Source of the DNA: a virus
Length of the DNA: 64,000 nucleotides
Direction: 5' to 3' (one strand)
Virus record (IMG/VR): IMGVR_UViG_3300025789_000028
Span: 28,060 to 92,059 of that record
Shown here piece by piece: positions 54,542 to 63,600 of this stretch. The position numbers and the translations under genes were made by a program. Below the pieces are notes generated by a model. It was not told the DNA's origin and made no database searches. It worked only from the letters and a program-made list of their open reading frames with translations. Each line of letters begins with the position of its first letter. Within the stretch, counting starts at the first letter, position 1.

Positions 54542-54766
54542 TTATGCGGCCAAACGAACTTTCAACTGATCATATCCGCCCACAAGTTCTCCGTCTAAAA
54601 AGATTTGTGGCACAGTACGTGCTGTAGGAACTGCTTCAAGTAATTCTTCTTTTGTGTAGCCATCACCGATTTTCTTTTCTTCAAAATCGATACCTTTTTG
54701 TTTCAATAATGATTTTGCCATATCACAGTATTGGCAGTTGTATTTGCTCCAAACGATTGCTTTCAT
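54542..54766 (-). CDS. Glutaredoxin
   Basis: The 74-residue thioredoxin-fold protein has the dithiol site C11-Q-Y-C14 and the cis-Pro loop TVPQIFLDG, then GGYDQL. It can reduce disulfides, including those of ribonucleotide reductase, whose genes lie just upstream in the same direction. It overlaps the preceding small gene by ATGA. Confidence 0.92.
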   Translation of the reverse strand: MKAIVWSKYNCQYCDMAKSLLKQKGIDFEEKKIGDGYTKEELLEAVPTARTVPQIFLDGELVGGYDQLKVRLAA

Positions 54767-54912
54767 ATTTTTCTCCTTCTAATATATAATGGTATTGCTA
54801 ATGTTAGTATGTATCCTATAATGAAATATTCTAACGGATAGCATGGGTTAATATTCCAATTGACTATAAAAGCCAAAACATAGAATAATGTCACGTTTAA
54901 AAACCAATTCAT
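54763..54912 (-). CDS. Small membrane protein (49 aa)
   Basis: ATG 54912 overlaps the stop of the upstream gene by ATGA and this gene's own stop overlaps glutaredoxin the same way. Two hydrophobic helices (about 3-18 and 29-44) are separated by NINPCYPLE. It ends RRRKI. The tight coupling supports it as real. Function unknown. Confidence 0.6.
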   Translation of the reverse strand: MNWFLNVTLFYVLAFIVNWNINPCYPLEYFIIGYILTLAIPLYIRRRKI

Positions 54913-55679
54913 GATATTTTCCTTATATAATATTCTTCTTTGGGTTTGTTAAATTTAAAATCTGCGGGCAATTCCCAATCCCACAAACCTGTTTCAATGC
55001 GTTTCATAATTTTATCAAATATAATTTTGTTAAACTCGGGAGTAAAATGACCTGCCATTAATTCTTTGTTTTCTTCCCATATCATTTGTGAATAATCTTT
55101 AGGTAGTCCTAATAATTCAGTTTGCAAATATTGCATAGCCATCAATGACATAGGGTTTAATGTTGAATTATAACTTTTTGGAGTATCACCGAACCCTAAT
55201 CTAATAGATATTTCTTCTGACATAGAAAAACAAGGAATTATTAATACGTTGTTGTCCAACGATATAATTTTCTCTATCATCAATGATGCTACTGTTTGAT
55301 TAAACTCATCACATGATGCTAGAAACCATCCTTTAATATTATTTACTTGTTTGTCAGATATACTATTAGGTTGAGTTTTACAATATACTTCTAAACTAGA
55401 CAAACTAGGTAAAAAATTAATATGTCCATGATTTGAAACTACGGGTTTAATATATCTGCCAGGCTCTGTTACTAAGAAAACATTTAAATCATAATCAGTG
55501 TGATGTTTTATAAAATTGTTATAAGAAAAATATATCGATGATCCTGGCGCCCCGTAATTATATAATTCAGCATTATAATGCTTTTTTAATAAACTACTCC
55601 AGTGATAGTTATCCATGCCTTGATTACTTTTATCATATGCAGTATTCGCAAAACTATCACCGTATACGGCTATTTTCAT
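54909..55679 (-). CDS. SGNH-hydrolase-like protein
   Basis: The 256-residue protein has a block I motif VYGDSFAN (about residues 4-11) and NYGAPGSS (block II-like). The usual C-terminal DxxH is not obvious. It is distantly like the pair at 5706 and 6329. It lies between nrdB and glutaredoxin genes, with ATGA overlaps on both sides. Confidence 0.65.
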   Translation of the reverse strand: MKIAVYGDSFANTAYDKSNQGMDNYHWSSLLKKHYNAELYNYGAPGSSIYFSYNNFIKHHTDYDLNVFLVTEPGRYIKPVVSNHGHINFLPSLSSLEVYCKTQPNSISDKQVNNIKGWFLASCDEFNQTVASLMIEKIISLDNNVLIIPCFSMSEEISIRLGFGDTPKSYNSTLNPMSLMAMQYLQTELLGLPKDYSQMIWEENKELMAGHFTPEFNKIIFDKIMKRIETGLWDWELPADFKFNKPKEEYYIRKIS

Positions 55680-56776
55680 AACTCCGGCAACTCATCATAG
55701 TCAATAGTGTCACTCATTACACCAATAACATAATTTGTTGATTCGCTTTCTTGTAATGCAGTTTGTTTCTTGCTAGTGTCACTATGCTTATTGAACCACG
55801 GAATAGGACTATTCTTTGGTGCAGGATTTTGATACTTAATACCGATTTCTTTCAATGCACTTACTGCTGTATAATCAACAAAGTCTTTTAAGATGTTTGC
55901 ATTCAGTCCAATAACAGGACCTTTCTTAAACAAGTATTCAGCCCATTCTTTTTCTTCACGAATAACATCCATGTACAATTGATAGACTTCCTGTTCGCAT
56001 TCTTGTTTAATAGCAGCAAATCGGCTATCTTCTTTAACAACTTGATTAATTAAGAATGCTGTCCAGCCCTTGTGTAGTAACTCATCTTGTAAAATTAAAC
56101 TAATGATGTTGCCGTTACCAATAAAGATTTTATTCTCAACCATTGCAAGACTTGTAGCAAATGACACCATGAATCTAAATGCTTCCAATGCATAACTTGC
56201 ATGTAGTGCCATATAGATTGCCTTGATGTGATCTGCTTCTGCAATATATCCGTCTAATTCTTTGGCACAATTTAATCTGTGCAAATCATCATAGTACTTG
56301 CCTACACTACTAGCCATGTCAACAATCTCTTTGGTGTCATGAATAGTGTTAAACACATCTTTGGGTACATTATAGATGTTACGAATGATATGGCTGTAAC
56401 TACGACTATGAATGTTTGTTTCAAAGAACGACCAATTACTAATCAATGCTTCTAGTTCAGGAATAGATACAACTGGCCCAAATACTTGATTTGGCGCACG
56501 ACCTTGTAAACTGTCTAATGCAGTTTGTCTTAACAAGTTGCTAGTAAAGATATGCTTGACTGCATCGCTTGCATCTTTGAAATCACCAGCGTCCTTGGTT
56601 AGAGAAATTTCTTCTGGAACCCAAAAGAAACCACGGGCTGTTGTTTCAAAGTTTGCAATCTTTTGATACTTGACTTCTTCAAAACGTTGAATGGTAACTG
56701 GGCCTTCGGGGTCCAAGAACATTTTACGTGATAGATAGTCTGTTTTTGTTGTTAAGTTGTATTGTTGTTTGCTCAT
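55676..56776 (-). CDS. nrdB: Ribonucleotide reductase class Ia small subunit
   Basis: The 366-residue protein holds the diiron-tyrosyl radical cofactor that starts nucleotide reduction. Ligand motifs are visible: LDSLQGRAP (Asp), FFETNIHSRSY (Glu, His and radical Tyr), SYALEAFRF (Glu) and LILQDELLHKG (Glu and His). The first helix reads E-T-N-I-H, an ExxxH spacing, where E. coli has ETIH (ExxH). The C-terminus (DYDELPEL) is a large-subunit docking tail. It overlaps its neighbours by ATGA. Confidence 0.93.
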   Translation of the reverse strand: MSKQQYNLTTKTDYLSRKMFLDPEGPVTIQRFEEVKYQKIANFETTARGFFWVPEEISLTKDAGDFKDASDAVKHIFTSNLLRQTALDSLQGRAPNQVFGPVVSIPELEALISNWSFFETNIHSRSYSHIIRNIYNVPKDVFNTIHDTKEIVDMASSVGKYYDDLHRLNCAKELDGYIAEADHIKAIYMALHASYALEAFRFMVSFATSLAMVENKIFIGNGNIISLILQDELLHKGWTAFLINQVVKEDSRFAAIKQECEQEVYQLYMDVIREEKEWAEYLFKKGPVIGLNANILKDFVDYTAVSALKEIGIKYQNPAPKNSPIPWFNKHSDTSKKQTALQESESTNYVIGVMSDTIDYDELPEL

Positions 56777-57318
56777 AAATGTTTTTGTAAAAATTGTTTT
56801 AGTTCTGTGGGATCAACCAATTTACCGATGCTTAATATAAGTCTTGGTTTATTTCCTGATACTAACGTATGTCCATGTTTCCACATACTTGAGAGAATCA
56901 TCCAGGCTTCACCTTCTTCTATTTGATACTCTTTGTCGTCAACTATCGGCATGCCACCTTCTTCAGGTTTCAACAACATAAAATTCAATCTCAAATGATG
57001 TAATTTTTTATAGTTGTTATCAATAGTATCAATATGTATTTGGCAAAATCCTTCATTTTCAGACACATGTAATGAATCACCAAAATCTGGTTCTACTTCT
57101 GTGTTTATAAAACCCAATGATGTAAATAAACTGTTACTGAAATCATGCACTTCATCTGCTAAAGGAATGTCTAATTTATCAAATAAAATGTTTTTGTTAA
57201 TTACATACTTATGCGTTTGTACTCCGCGTTCGTTCCATGGCAATGATGATTTATTATAAAAATCAATTAATTTTGTTTTCAAATCTTCAGGAACACTATA
57301 AGGTATTTTAATGTTCAT
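56773..57318 (-). CDS. 2-oxoglutarate/Fe(II) oxygenase-like protein
   Basis: The 181-residue protein has an HxD motif (FCQIHIDTIDNNYKK, about 90-104) and a distal His/Arg pair (WKHGHTLVSGNKPRLILSIG). The size suits a single cupin domain. It sits between nrdB and another oxygenase inside the ribonucleotide reductase operon, with ATGA overlaps. Substrate is unknown. Confidence 0.65.
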   Translation of the reverse strand: MNIKIPYSVPEDLKTKLIDFYNKSSLPWNERGVQTHKYVINKNILFDKLDIPLADEVHDFSNSLFTSLGFINTEVEPDFGDSLHVSENEGFCQIHIDTIDNNYKKLHHLRLNFMLLKPEEGGMPIVDDKEYQIEEGEAWMILSSMWKHGHTLVSGNKPRLILSIGKLVDPTELKQFLQKHL

Positions 57319-57872
57319 GATTCATATCCAAATCTAATACCAAAGAAAGTTCTAACAGCATTTACATTTGGCTTGATCTCAGTTACCCAATGTGTTTCAT
57401 CTGTTGTGTAAATTACCAATCTGTTGGGAATAGGTAAGATTTTTATCCCATTGAAACATAATTCGCCGCCCCATTCTTCTTGCCATTCATCTCCGCAATA
57501 AAGAAATGCTTTGTAATTTCCTGCCATGTTAGTTAGATCAACCATATTTGATAGATTAGCAGTATGTAGAAAATCTATATGCGGCGGGATTACATAGCCT
57601 GAATAACAGTATTGAAAAAATATGTTTTCTATTGGATTTAAATTTTCAGTAAAATCATGTAGTGACGTTTTTATTTTTTCAATGATTGGAATTAACCCTG
57701 TGCCAGTACCGATCAATGCTCTAGTTAAATCACCATGTAAATCACTATACAGTATCATCATTGTATTGTCACTTACTTTTTTCCCATACTTTTTAGTTAG
57801 GTGTTGGGTAGCAGACCTTTGCATGAAGGCGAAATCTTCTTCATTTAAAAAATTGTCTACTACGTGATACAT
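57315..57872 (-). CDS. 2-oxoglutarate/Fe(II) oxygenase (P4H-like)
   Basis: The 185-residue protein has IPPHIDFLHT (HxD, about 94-103), EWGGELCFNG, and the distal THWVTEI with R in NAVRTFFGIRF. These fit the prolyl-4-hydroxylase-like group. It is coupled to nrdA upstream and the next oxygenase downstream. Hydroxylation of a protein or nucleotide is possible. Confidence 0.75.
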   Translation of the reverse strand: MYHVVDNFLNEEDFAFMQRSATQHLTKKYGKKVSDNTMMILYSDLHGDLTRALIGTGTGLIPIIEKIKTSLHDFTENLNPIENIFFQYCYSGYVIPPHIDFLHTANLSNMVDLTNMAGNYKAFLYCGDEWQEEWGGELCFNGIKILPIPNRLVIYTTDETHWVTEIKPNVNAVRTFFGIRFGYES

Positions 57873-60181
57873 TATAATTTACATGCTTCACAATCTTCTT
57901 GGTCATCAAAATTGATTGCTTCTAACGGTGCATCTTCAATTTCTTTACTACCTTGTTTGTTGATTAAGCTATAATAGAAAGTTTTGATACCCCACATATG
58001 ACTTTGCATTAAATTTTTAGCAATCAATGTAGTTGGAACTTTTCTATCAGTAAAGTGTGCAGGATTGTAGAATGTGTTAGTACTAATACTTTGATCGACA
58101 TAGGCTTGAATAACTGCGCTTGTCTTTAAGTATGCTTCACAGTCTGTTTGTTCCCACATCAATTGGTACTTGCTCTTTAGTTTATGATATTCAGGAACAA
58201 CTTGAACAAAACTTCCTGCTTTACTTTCTTTAACACTAATCAAACTCATAGGCATTTCAATACCGTTTGTTGAGTTGATTACTACTGAACTAGATTCTAC
58301 AGGAGCTACAGCCATTTGTGTAGCGTTACGGACACCGCAACTACGCATCATGCCACGCAGACCTTCCCAGTTTAGTTCAGGTGTGAAGTCTGCTAGTTCA
58401 TTAACACCCTTTGCTCTACGTTCCCAAGGGAATATACCTTGACCATAAAGTGTTTTATCACTATCTACGCAACGTCCGCGCTCTTGTGCTAATTCAACAC
58501 TAGATTCAGTCAAGTAGTATGCTTGATGTTCCATCCATGTCTTAACATCTTGTAGTGCGTCTTTGTCGCCATATTTGTAGTTGCGTTTGGCGTGCCAGTA
58601 TGCTAAGTTAGTGATGCCGATACCAATTGGTCGAATCTCATCATTGCTTAGTTTACTTTGGATACTTAGAAAATCTTGGTAATCCAAAATATTGTTAAGA
58701 CTACGATGCAGAATTCGGCAAGCACGGCGCATATCTTCAGGGTTACGGAATGCTCCCCAATTGATCGAACCAAGAGTACAGAGGGCAATACGCCCACTAT
58801 CATCATCAAGGCGTTTAAAAGATTTAGTAGGTAAAAGGATTTCACAGCAGAGATTACTTTGATAAATTGTATGATATTCAGGATCAAACGGACCTTGATT
58901 CATAACGTTGTCTATGAACACTAGATAGATACGGCCAGTGTCTGTACGTTCTTTTAAGATGCCGCCCTTGAATACATCTTCAGCAGCCATTACTTTTTTA
59001 CGCAAGTCTTTGCGTTTTTCGTATTTTACATATAGTTCTTCAAAACGTTGCGTGTTTTGATAAAATGCTTCATATAAATCAGGAACTTCGTTTGGATCAA
59101 AGAATGTAATGGTTTCTTTGTTCTTAAATCGTTTCCAAAAGAATGCACTCAATACAACACCATAGTCCATATGACGAACACGTGTTTCTTCAGTACCTTG
59201 ATTGTTTTTCAATACAATTAAATCGTCAAACTGATGATGCCATATAGGATAGAATACGGTTGCACTTGCATTACGAATACCACCTTGACTACAACTACGC
59301 AAGTCACCGAACCATTTCTTTAGGAATGGAATCATACCAGTGTGCATGATTTCGCCACCGCGAATAGGGCTACCTAATGGGCGCAATCTGCCGATCTCTA
59401 AACCAATGCCAGCACGTTTGCTGGCATACTTGGCCATCATCTCTCCACTAGCAAATATAGAATCAAGGTCGTCATCGCTACGGATAAGAACGCAACTGCT
59501 AAACTGTTTAGTTGGAGTGCCAAGCCCAGCCAACACAGGAGTAGCAAGAGTGAAAAGACCATCACTAGCAGCATTGTAGTACTCTTTGATATAGCGCATA
59601 CGAGCCGAGTTAGGTTCTTCTTTATGAAAGACTGTTGCGGCTGCAACCATGTAACGAATTTGTGGAGTTTCATATATTTCTTTTGTGCTACGGTTTTTGA
59701 CTAGATATTTTTCAATAAGTTGTTCAATGGCGGCATATGAATAAGTTTCATCTTTTTCATGGTCGATGAAGTCATTCATCTTGTTCCATTCTTCTTCGGT
59801 ATACCACTCTAATAATTCAGGTGTGTATAATCCGGTCTCGACATTCTTTTTAATAATTTCATACAATGGCGGAACTTCATAACTACCATATACATCTTTA
59901 CGCAACATACTTACACGTTGCTTTCCTGCTACATATTGATAGTTTGTGTGTCCAACATCTGGGTTGTTTTCTACGTCAATCAAATCCACAATAGCACGTA
60001 ATGTTAATTCATCAATTGCCTTTGTTGTGATTCCGTCATAGAAATGAGGCTGAGCCTTAATTTCTATCATTGATTGACTTACGTCTGCTATTCCGTTACA
60101 AATTTTCGCTACTTGTGCTTGCCATTTTTCTAATTCTAATGGCTCTGTTACACCTGATCTTTTTGTTACGTTTATCTTCAT
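57872..60181 (-). CDS. nrdA: Ribonucleotide reductase class Ia large subunit
   Basis: The 769-residue enzyme reduces ribonucleotides to deoxyribonucleotides. It has an N-terminal ATP-cone (VTKRSGVTEPLELEKWQAQV), active-site Cys in KQFSSCVLI, NLCCEI near the middle, and the C-terminal redox pair EDCEACKL. Length matches E. coli NrdA (761). Glutaredoxin at 54542 may be the reductant. It overlaps 60178-60621 by ATGA. Confidence 0.96.
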   Translation of the reverse strand: MKINVTKRSGVTEPLELEKWQAQVAKICNGIADVSQSMIEIKAQPHFYDGITTKAIDELTLRAIVDLIDVENNPDVGHTNYQYVAGKQRVSMLRKDVYGSYEVPPLYEIIKKNVETGLYTPELLEWYTEEEWNKMNDFIDHEKDETYSYAAIEQLIEKYLVKNRSTKEIYETPQIRYMVAAATVFHKEEPNSARMRYIKEYYNAASDGLFTLATPVLAGLGTPTKQFSSCVLIRSDDDLDSIFASGEMMAKYASKRAGIGLEIGRLRPLGSPIRGGEIMHTGMIPFLKKWFGDLRSCSQGGIRNASATVFYPIWHHQFDDLIVLKNNQGTEETRVRHMDYGVVLSAFFWKRFKNKETITFFDPNEVPDLYEAFYQNTQRFEELYVKYEKRKDLRKKVMAAEDVFKGGILKERTDTGRIYLVFIDNVMNQGPFDPEYHTIYQSNLCCEILLPTKSFKRLDDDSGRIALCTLGSINWGAFRNPEDMRRACRILHRSLNNILDYQDFLSIQSKLSNDEIRPIGIGITNLAYWHAKRNYKYGDKDALQDVKTWMEHQAYYLTESSVELAQERGRCVDSDKTLYGQGIFPWERRAKGVNELADFTPELNWEGLRGMMRSCGVRNATQMAVAPVESSSVVINSTNGIEMPMSLISVKESKAGSFVQVVPEYHKLKSKYQLMWEQTDCEAYLKTSAVIQAYVDQSISTNTFYNPAHFTDRKVPTTLIAKNLMQSHMWGIKTFYYSLINKQGSKEIEDAPLEAINFDDQEDCEACKL

Positions 60182-60621
60182 ACTTTACCTATTTTTTTAA
60201 TTATTGATTCGATATCAATCTTTTTATTGACCCTAAATTCTGATAGAGTAGTATTTACTACCGAGTTAGGCCAGTAATTCATTACATATTTTGCGCTGTC
60301 GACCAGGACTAAAACTACATCAACGTTATTATAATCGGTTGCTTCTACTAAGTCAACGTCTTTAATACCCAATAGCAAAAGAGTATATACCATTCCCAAA
60401 GCACGGGCATAGTAGCAGTAATCGTTGTCGTTGAGTAATTGCCATGGGTCAGGCCATATTTCTATGTCGTCTGGGTGAAGATAATGGGTACGCAGTGGAC
60501 ATCGTTGCCAAAATGCATCGATGTCAATGCATATGGTTTCAATGTCACTATTTGTTAGATTTGCTTTAAGTTCATGCCAAGCACGTAGCCTGGCATAGTA
60601 GTCTTGTTGGAAAACATTCAT
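60178..60621 (-). CDS. Conserved hypothetical protein (147 aa)
   Basis: The protein is mostly helical and rich in Tyr, Asp and Trp (IDIDAFWQRCPLRTHYLHPD, then WPDPWQLLNDNDYCYYARAL). A GATAAGTA box lies six bases before ATG 60621, with no ribosome site. It opens the nrdA operon. Function unknown. Confidence 0.65.
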   Translation of the reverse strand: MNVFQQDYYARLRAWHELKANLTNSDIETICIDIDAFWQRCPLRTHYLHPDDIEIWPDPWQLLNDNDYCYYARALGMVYTLLLLGIKDVDLVEATDYNNVDVVLVLVDSAKYVMNYWPNSVVNTTLSEFRVNKKIDIESIIKKIGKV

Positions 60622-60627
60622 CAGTAG

Positions 60628-60635
60628 TACTTATC
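60628..60635 (-). promoter_or_regulatory. Late-type box GATAAGTA, six bases before an ATG
   Basis: The variant box lies just upstream of ATG 60621. Predicted +1 is one base before the A of ATG. Confidence 0.45.
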
Positions 60636-60659
60636 AGCAGTTACGCTGATTAATACAAA

Positions 60660-63600
60660 TTAACATCTACCAACTAAGACTTCAATTACGCCATCTGTGC
60701 CACCATTGAATGACTGTAGAGCCTTACCAATGATAGTACCAGCACGTGCTTCGTTATTTGCTTTAGCATATCCAGGAACTTCAGAAGTAACCATTAAGTC
60801 ACCCTTAATAACTGGACCTTGAACCTTACATGGAACACGTCCCATCAATGCTAAGTCTACAACAAACTCACCAGCACATTCGCTGTTCATCAAGTAAGCA
60901 GGGTTAGTTGATACTACACCTGCAACTCTTGTGTTGTCTGCGGCACCCAATGCAGTAACTTCATTATCACCACCAAATACTAGAACAGTACCCGGTTCAT
61001 ATGCTTGGTCTGCAACATAACGTTCTGCCAAGTCAGCGTATGTAGCATTAAGTTTACTACCTGCGCTTAATGAGAAGTTACCAGTAATAGTACCTGCTGT
61101 TGTATTTGCACCAGTTGTCAATGTACCTAATGTTACTGCACCTGAACCAACTGACAAACTTGCGCCAGTAATACCGTTTGTTACTGCTAGTGAACTTAGT
61201 GTACCAACTGAAGTAATGTTAGGCTGAGCCGCTGTTGTTACTGTACCCGCAGTACCTGCTGAACCGCTTACAGAACCTGAAATTGTTGCAGTAACACTTA
61301 ATGAACTTAATGTACCAACTGATGTGATGTTAGGTTGTGCCGCAGTCGTTACAGTACCTGCGGTAGTTGCACTACCTGCGCTTGTTGCATATGTTGCATT
61401 TGCTACTGTACCTGTAACGTTTGCACCGGTAATTGCTGTTAAGCCACTACCAGAGCCGCTTGTTAATAGATAACTTGCTGCCGCGGTACCACCCAAGTAA
61501 CTTGCATTATTTGCTGTTGCTACTGTACCACTTACGTTAGCACCAGCTACAGCATTTGCAGTAGTTGCGTATGTAGCAAGACCAACAGCACCAGTAACGT
61601 TACCACCAACTAAGTTAGTTAAGCCAGCACCGTTACCAGAGAATATACCTGTGTTAGCAGTAAATGCTGAAGCAGTTACAGTACCACTTACACCTAATGA
61701 TGTCAATGTACCAACGCTTGTAATAGCAGTTTGAGCCGCGCTTGTCACAGTACCTGCTGTTGTTGCTGTAGCAACTGACAAGTTAGCAACTGTAGTAGTT
61801 GAAGTTACGACAAACGGTGCAGTACCTGTTGCTAATGTGCTTGTAATCTGACCGGTTGCACTAATTGTAGTAAATGCACCTGTATTTGCAGTAGTTGCAC
61901 CAACCGTACCGTTATGAGCACCAAATAGTGCCGCATTAACGTTACCTGCACCAATGTTACCTGTCACAGACAATGATGTTAATGTACCAACTGATGTGAT
62001 GTTAGGTTGTGCGTTTGTATATACAGTACCTGCAACTAGTGCATTACCGACTTGACCACTTACGTTAGCACCAGCTACCGAATTCGCTGTTGTTGCATAC
62101 GCTACAGCACCACTTACGTTAGCGCCAGCTACTGAGTTAGCAGTAGTTGCATATGCGACTGCACCGGTTACGTTTGCACCAGTGATAGCTGTTAAGCCAC
62201 TACCTGTACCGTTTGTTAATAGATAACTTGCTGCCGCGGTACCACCTAAATATGCTGAGTTATTTGCACTTGCTACAGTACCAGTAACGTTTGCACCTGC
62301 TACTGAGTTAGCAGTAGTTGCATATGCGACTGCGCCCGATACATTAGCACCTGCCACTGAGTTAGCAGTTGTTGCATAAGCGACTGCACCGGTTACGTTA
62401 GCACCTGCTACTGCGTTTGCTGTTGTTGCATAAGCAACTGCACCGGTTACGTTAGCACCTGCTACTGCGTTTGCTGTTGTTGCATAAGCAACTGCACCGG
62501 TTACGTTAGCACCAGTAATTGCACTCAGCGCAGCACCGTTACCGCTTACGTTAGAGAACACACCGTTTGTTGCACCAATATTACCAACGTTAGCATTACC
62601 TGTAGCATTGAACGTACCTGCTACGTTTGCACCTGTTGAAGTAACAACTAATACGTTAGCAGTACCAGTAGCACTTAAGTTGATGTTACCGTTAGCAACT
62701 ACGTTAACGTTACTATTACCATCTGCAAGTGTGCTGATACCAGCAATGCTTGATGCGGTCAATGTACCGTTAACTGTTAAGTTACCGATGTTTGCGTTAC
62801 CTGTATTAGCATACAAGTTACCTGCTGTTACTGAACCAGTTACAGCCAATGAAGTTAATGTACCAACACTTGTAATGTTAGGTTGTGCATTTGTATAAAC
62901 TGTACCAGCAATTAATGCGTTACCTACTTGACCTGTTACGTTAGCACCAGTTAAGTTGGTTAAGTTTGCACCGTTACCAGTAAACACACCTGTATTTGCT
63001 GTGATGTTGGCTGCTGTGATTGTACCACTTACACCCAGACTTGTTAGTGTACCAACGCTTGTAATGTTAGGCTGTGCACCTGTTGTTGCACCAATTGTAC
63101 CAACAAAGTAGTTTGCAGTTGCAACGTTACCTAAGTTAGCGTTAGCAGATGTTAAGTTACCACTGATATTAGCGATACCTGTTACTAACAAGTTACCACC
63201 GTTGTATATATTACCAGTAATGTTTGCAGTACCAGTAATGTTTGCACCAGTTGCAGTAACGACTAATACGTTAGCAGTACCGTTAACAGAAACGTTGACG
63301 TTACCGGCTGCGGTCGGGATACTGACGTTTGAATTACCATTAGCAAGAGTACCAATGATATTACCTGCAGTAATGTTACCTGTACCAGTAATAACACCTG
63401 AACCAAATCCTAAATTACCAACGTTAGCATTACCTGTAGTAGTAATTGTATTAGCTCCGGCTGCGATAGTACCAATAATGTTACCAGCAGTAATATTACC
63501 TGTACCAGTAATTACTCCACTACCAAAACCCAAGTTACCTACGTTAGCATTACCAGTTGTCGTAATTGCATTGCTACCTGCCGCAATCACACCAATAATG

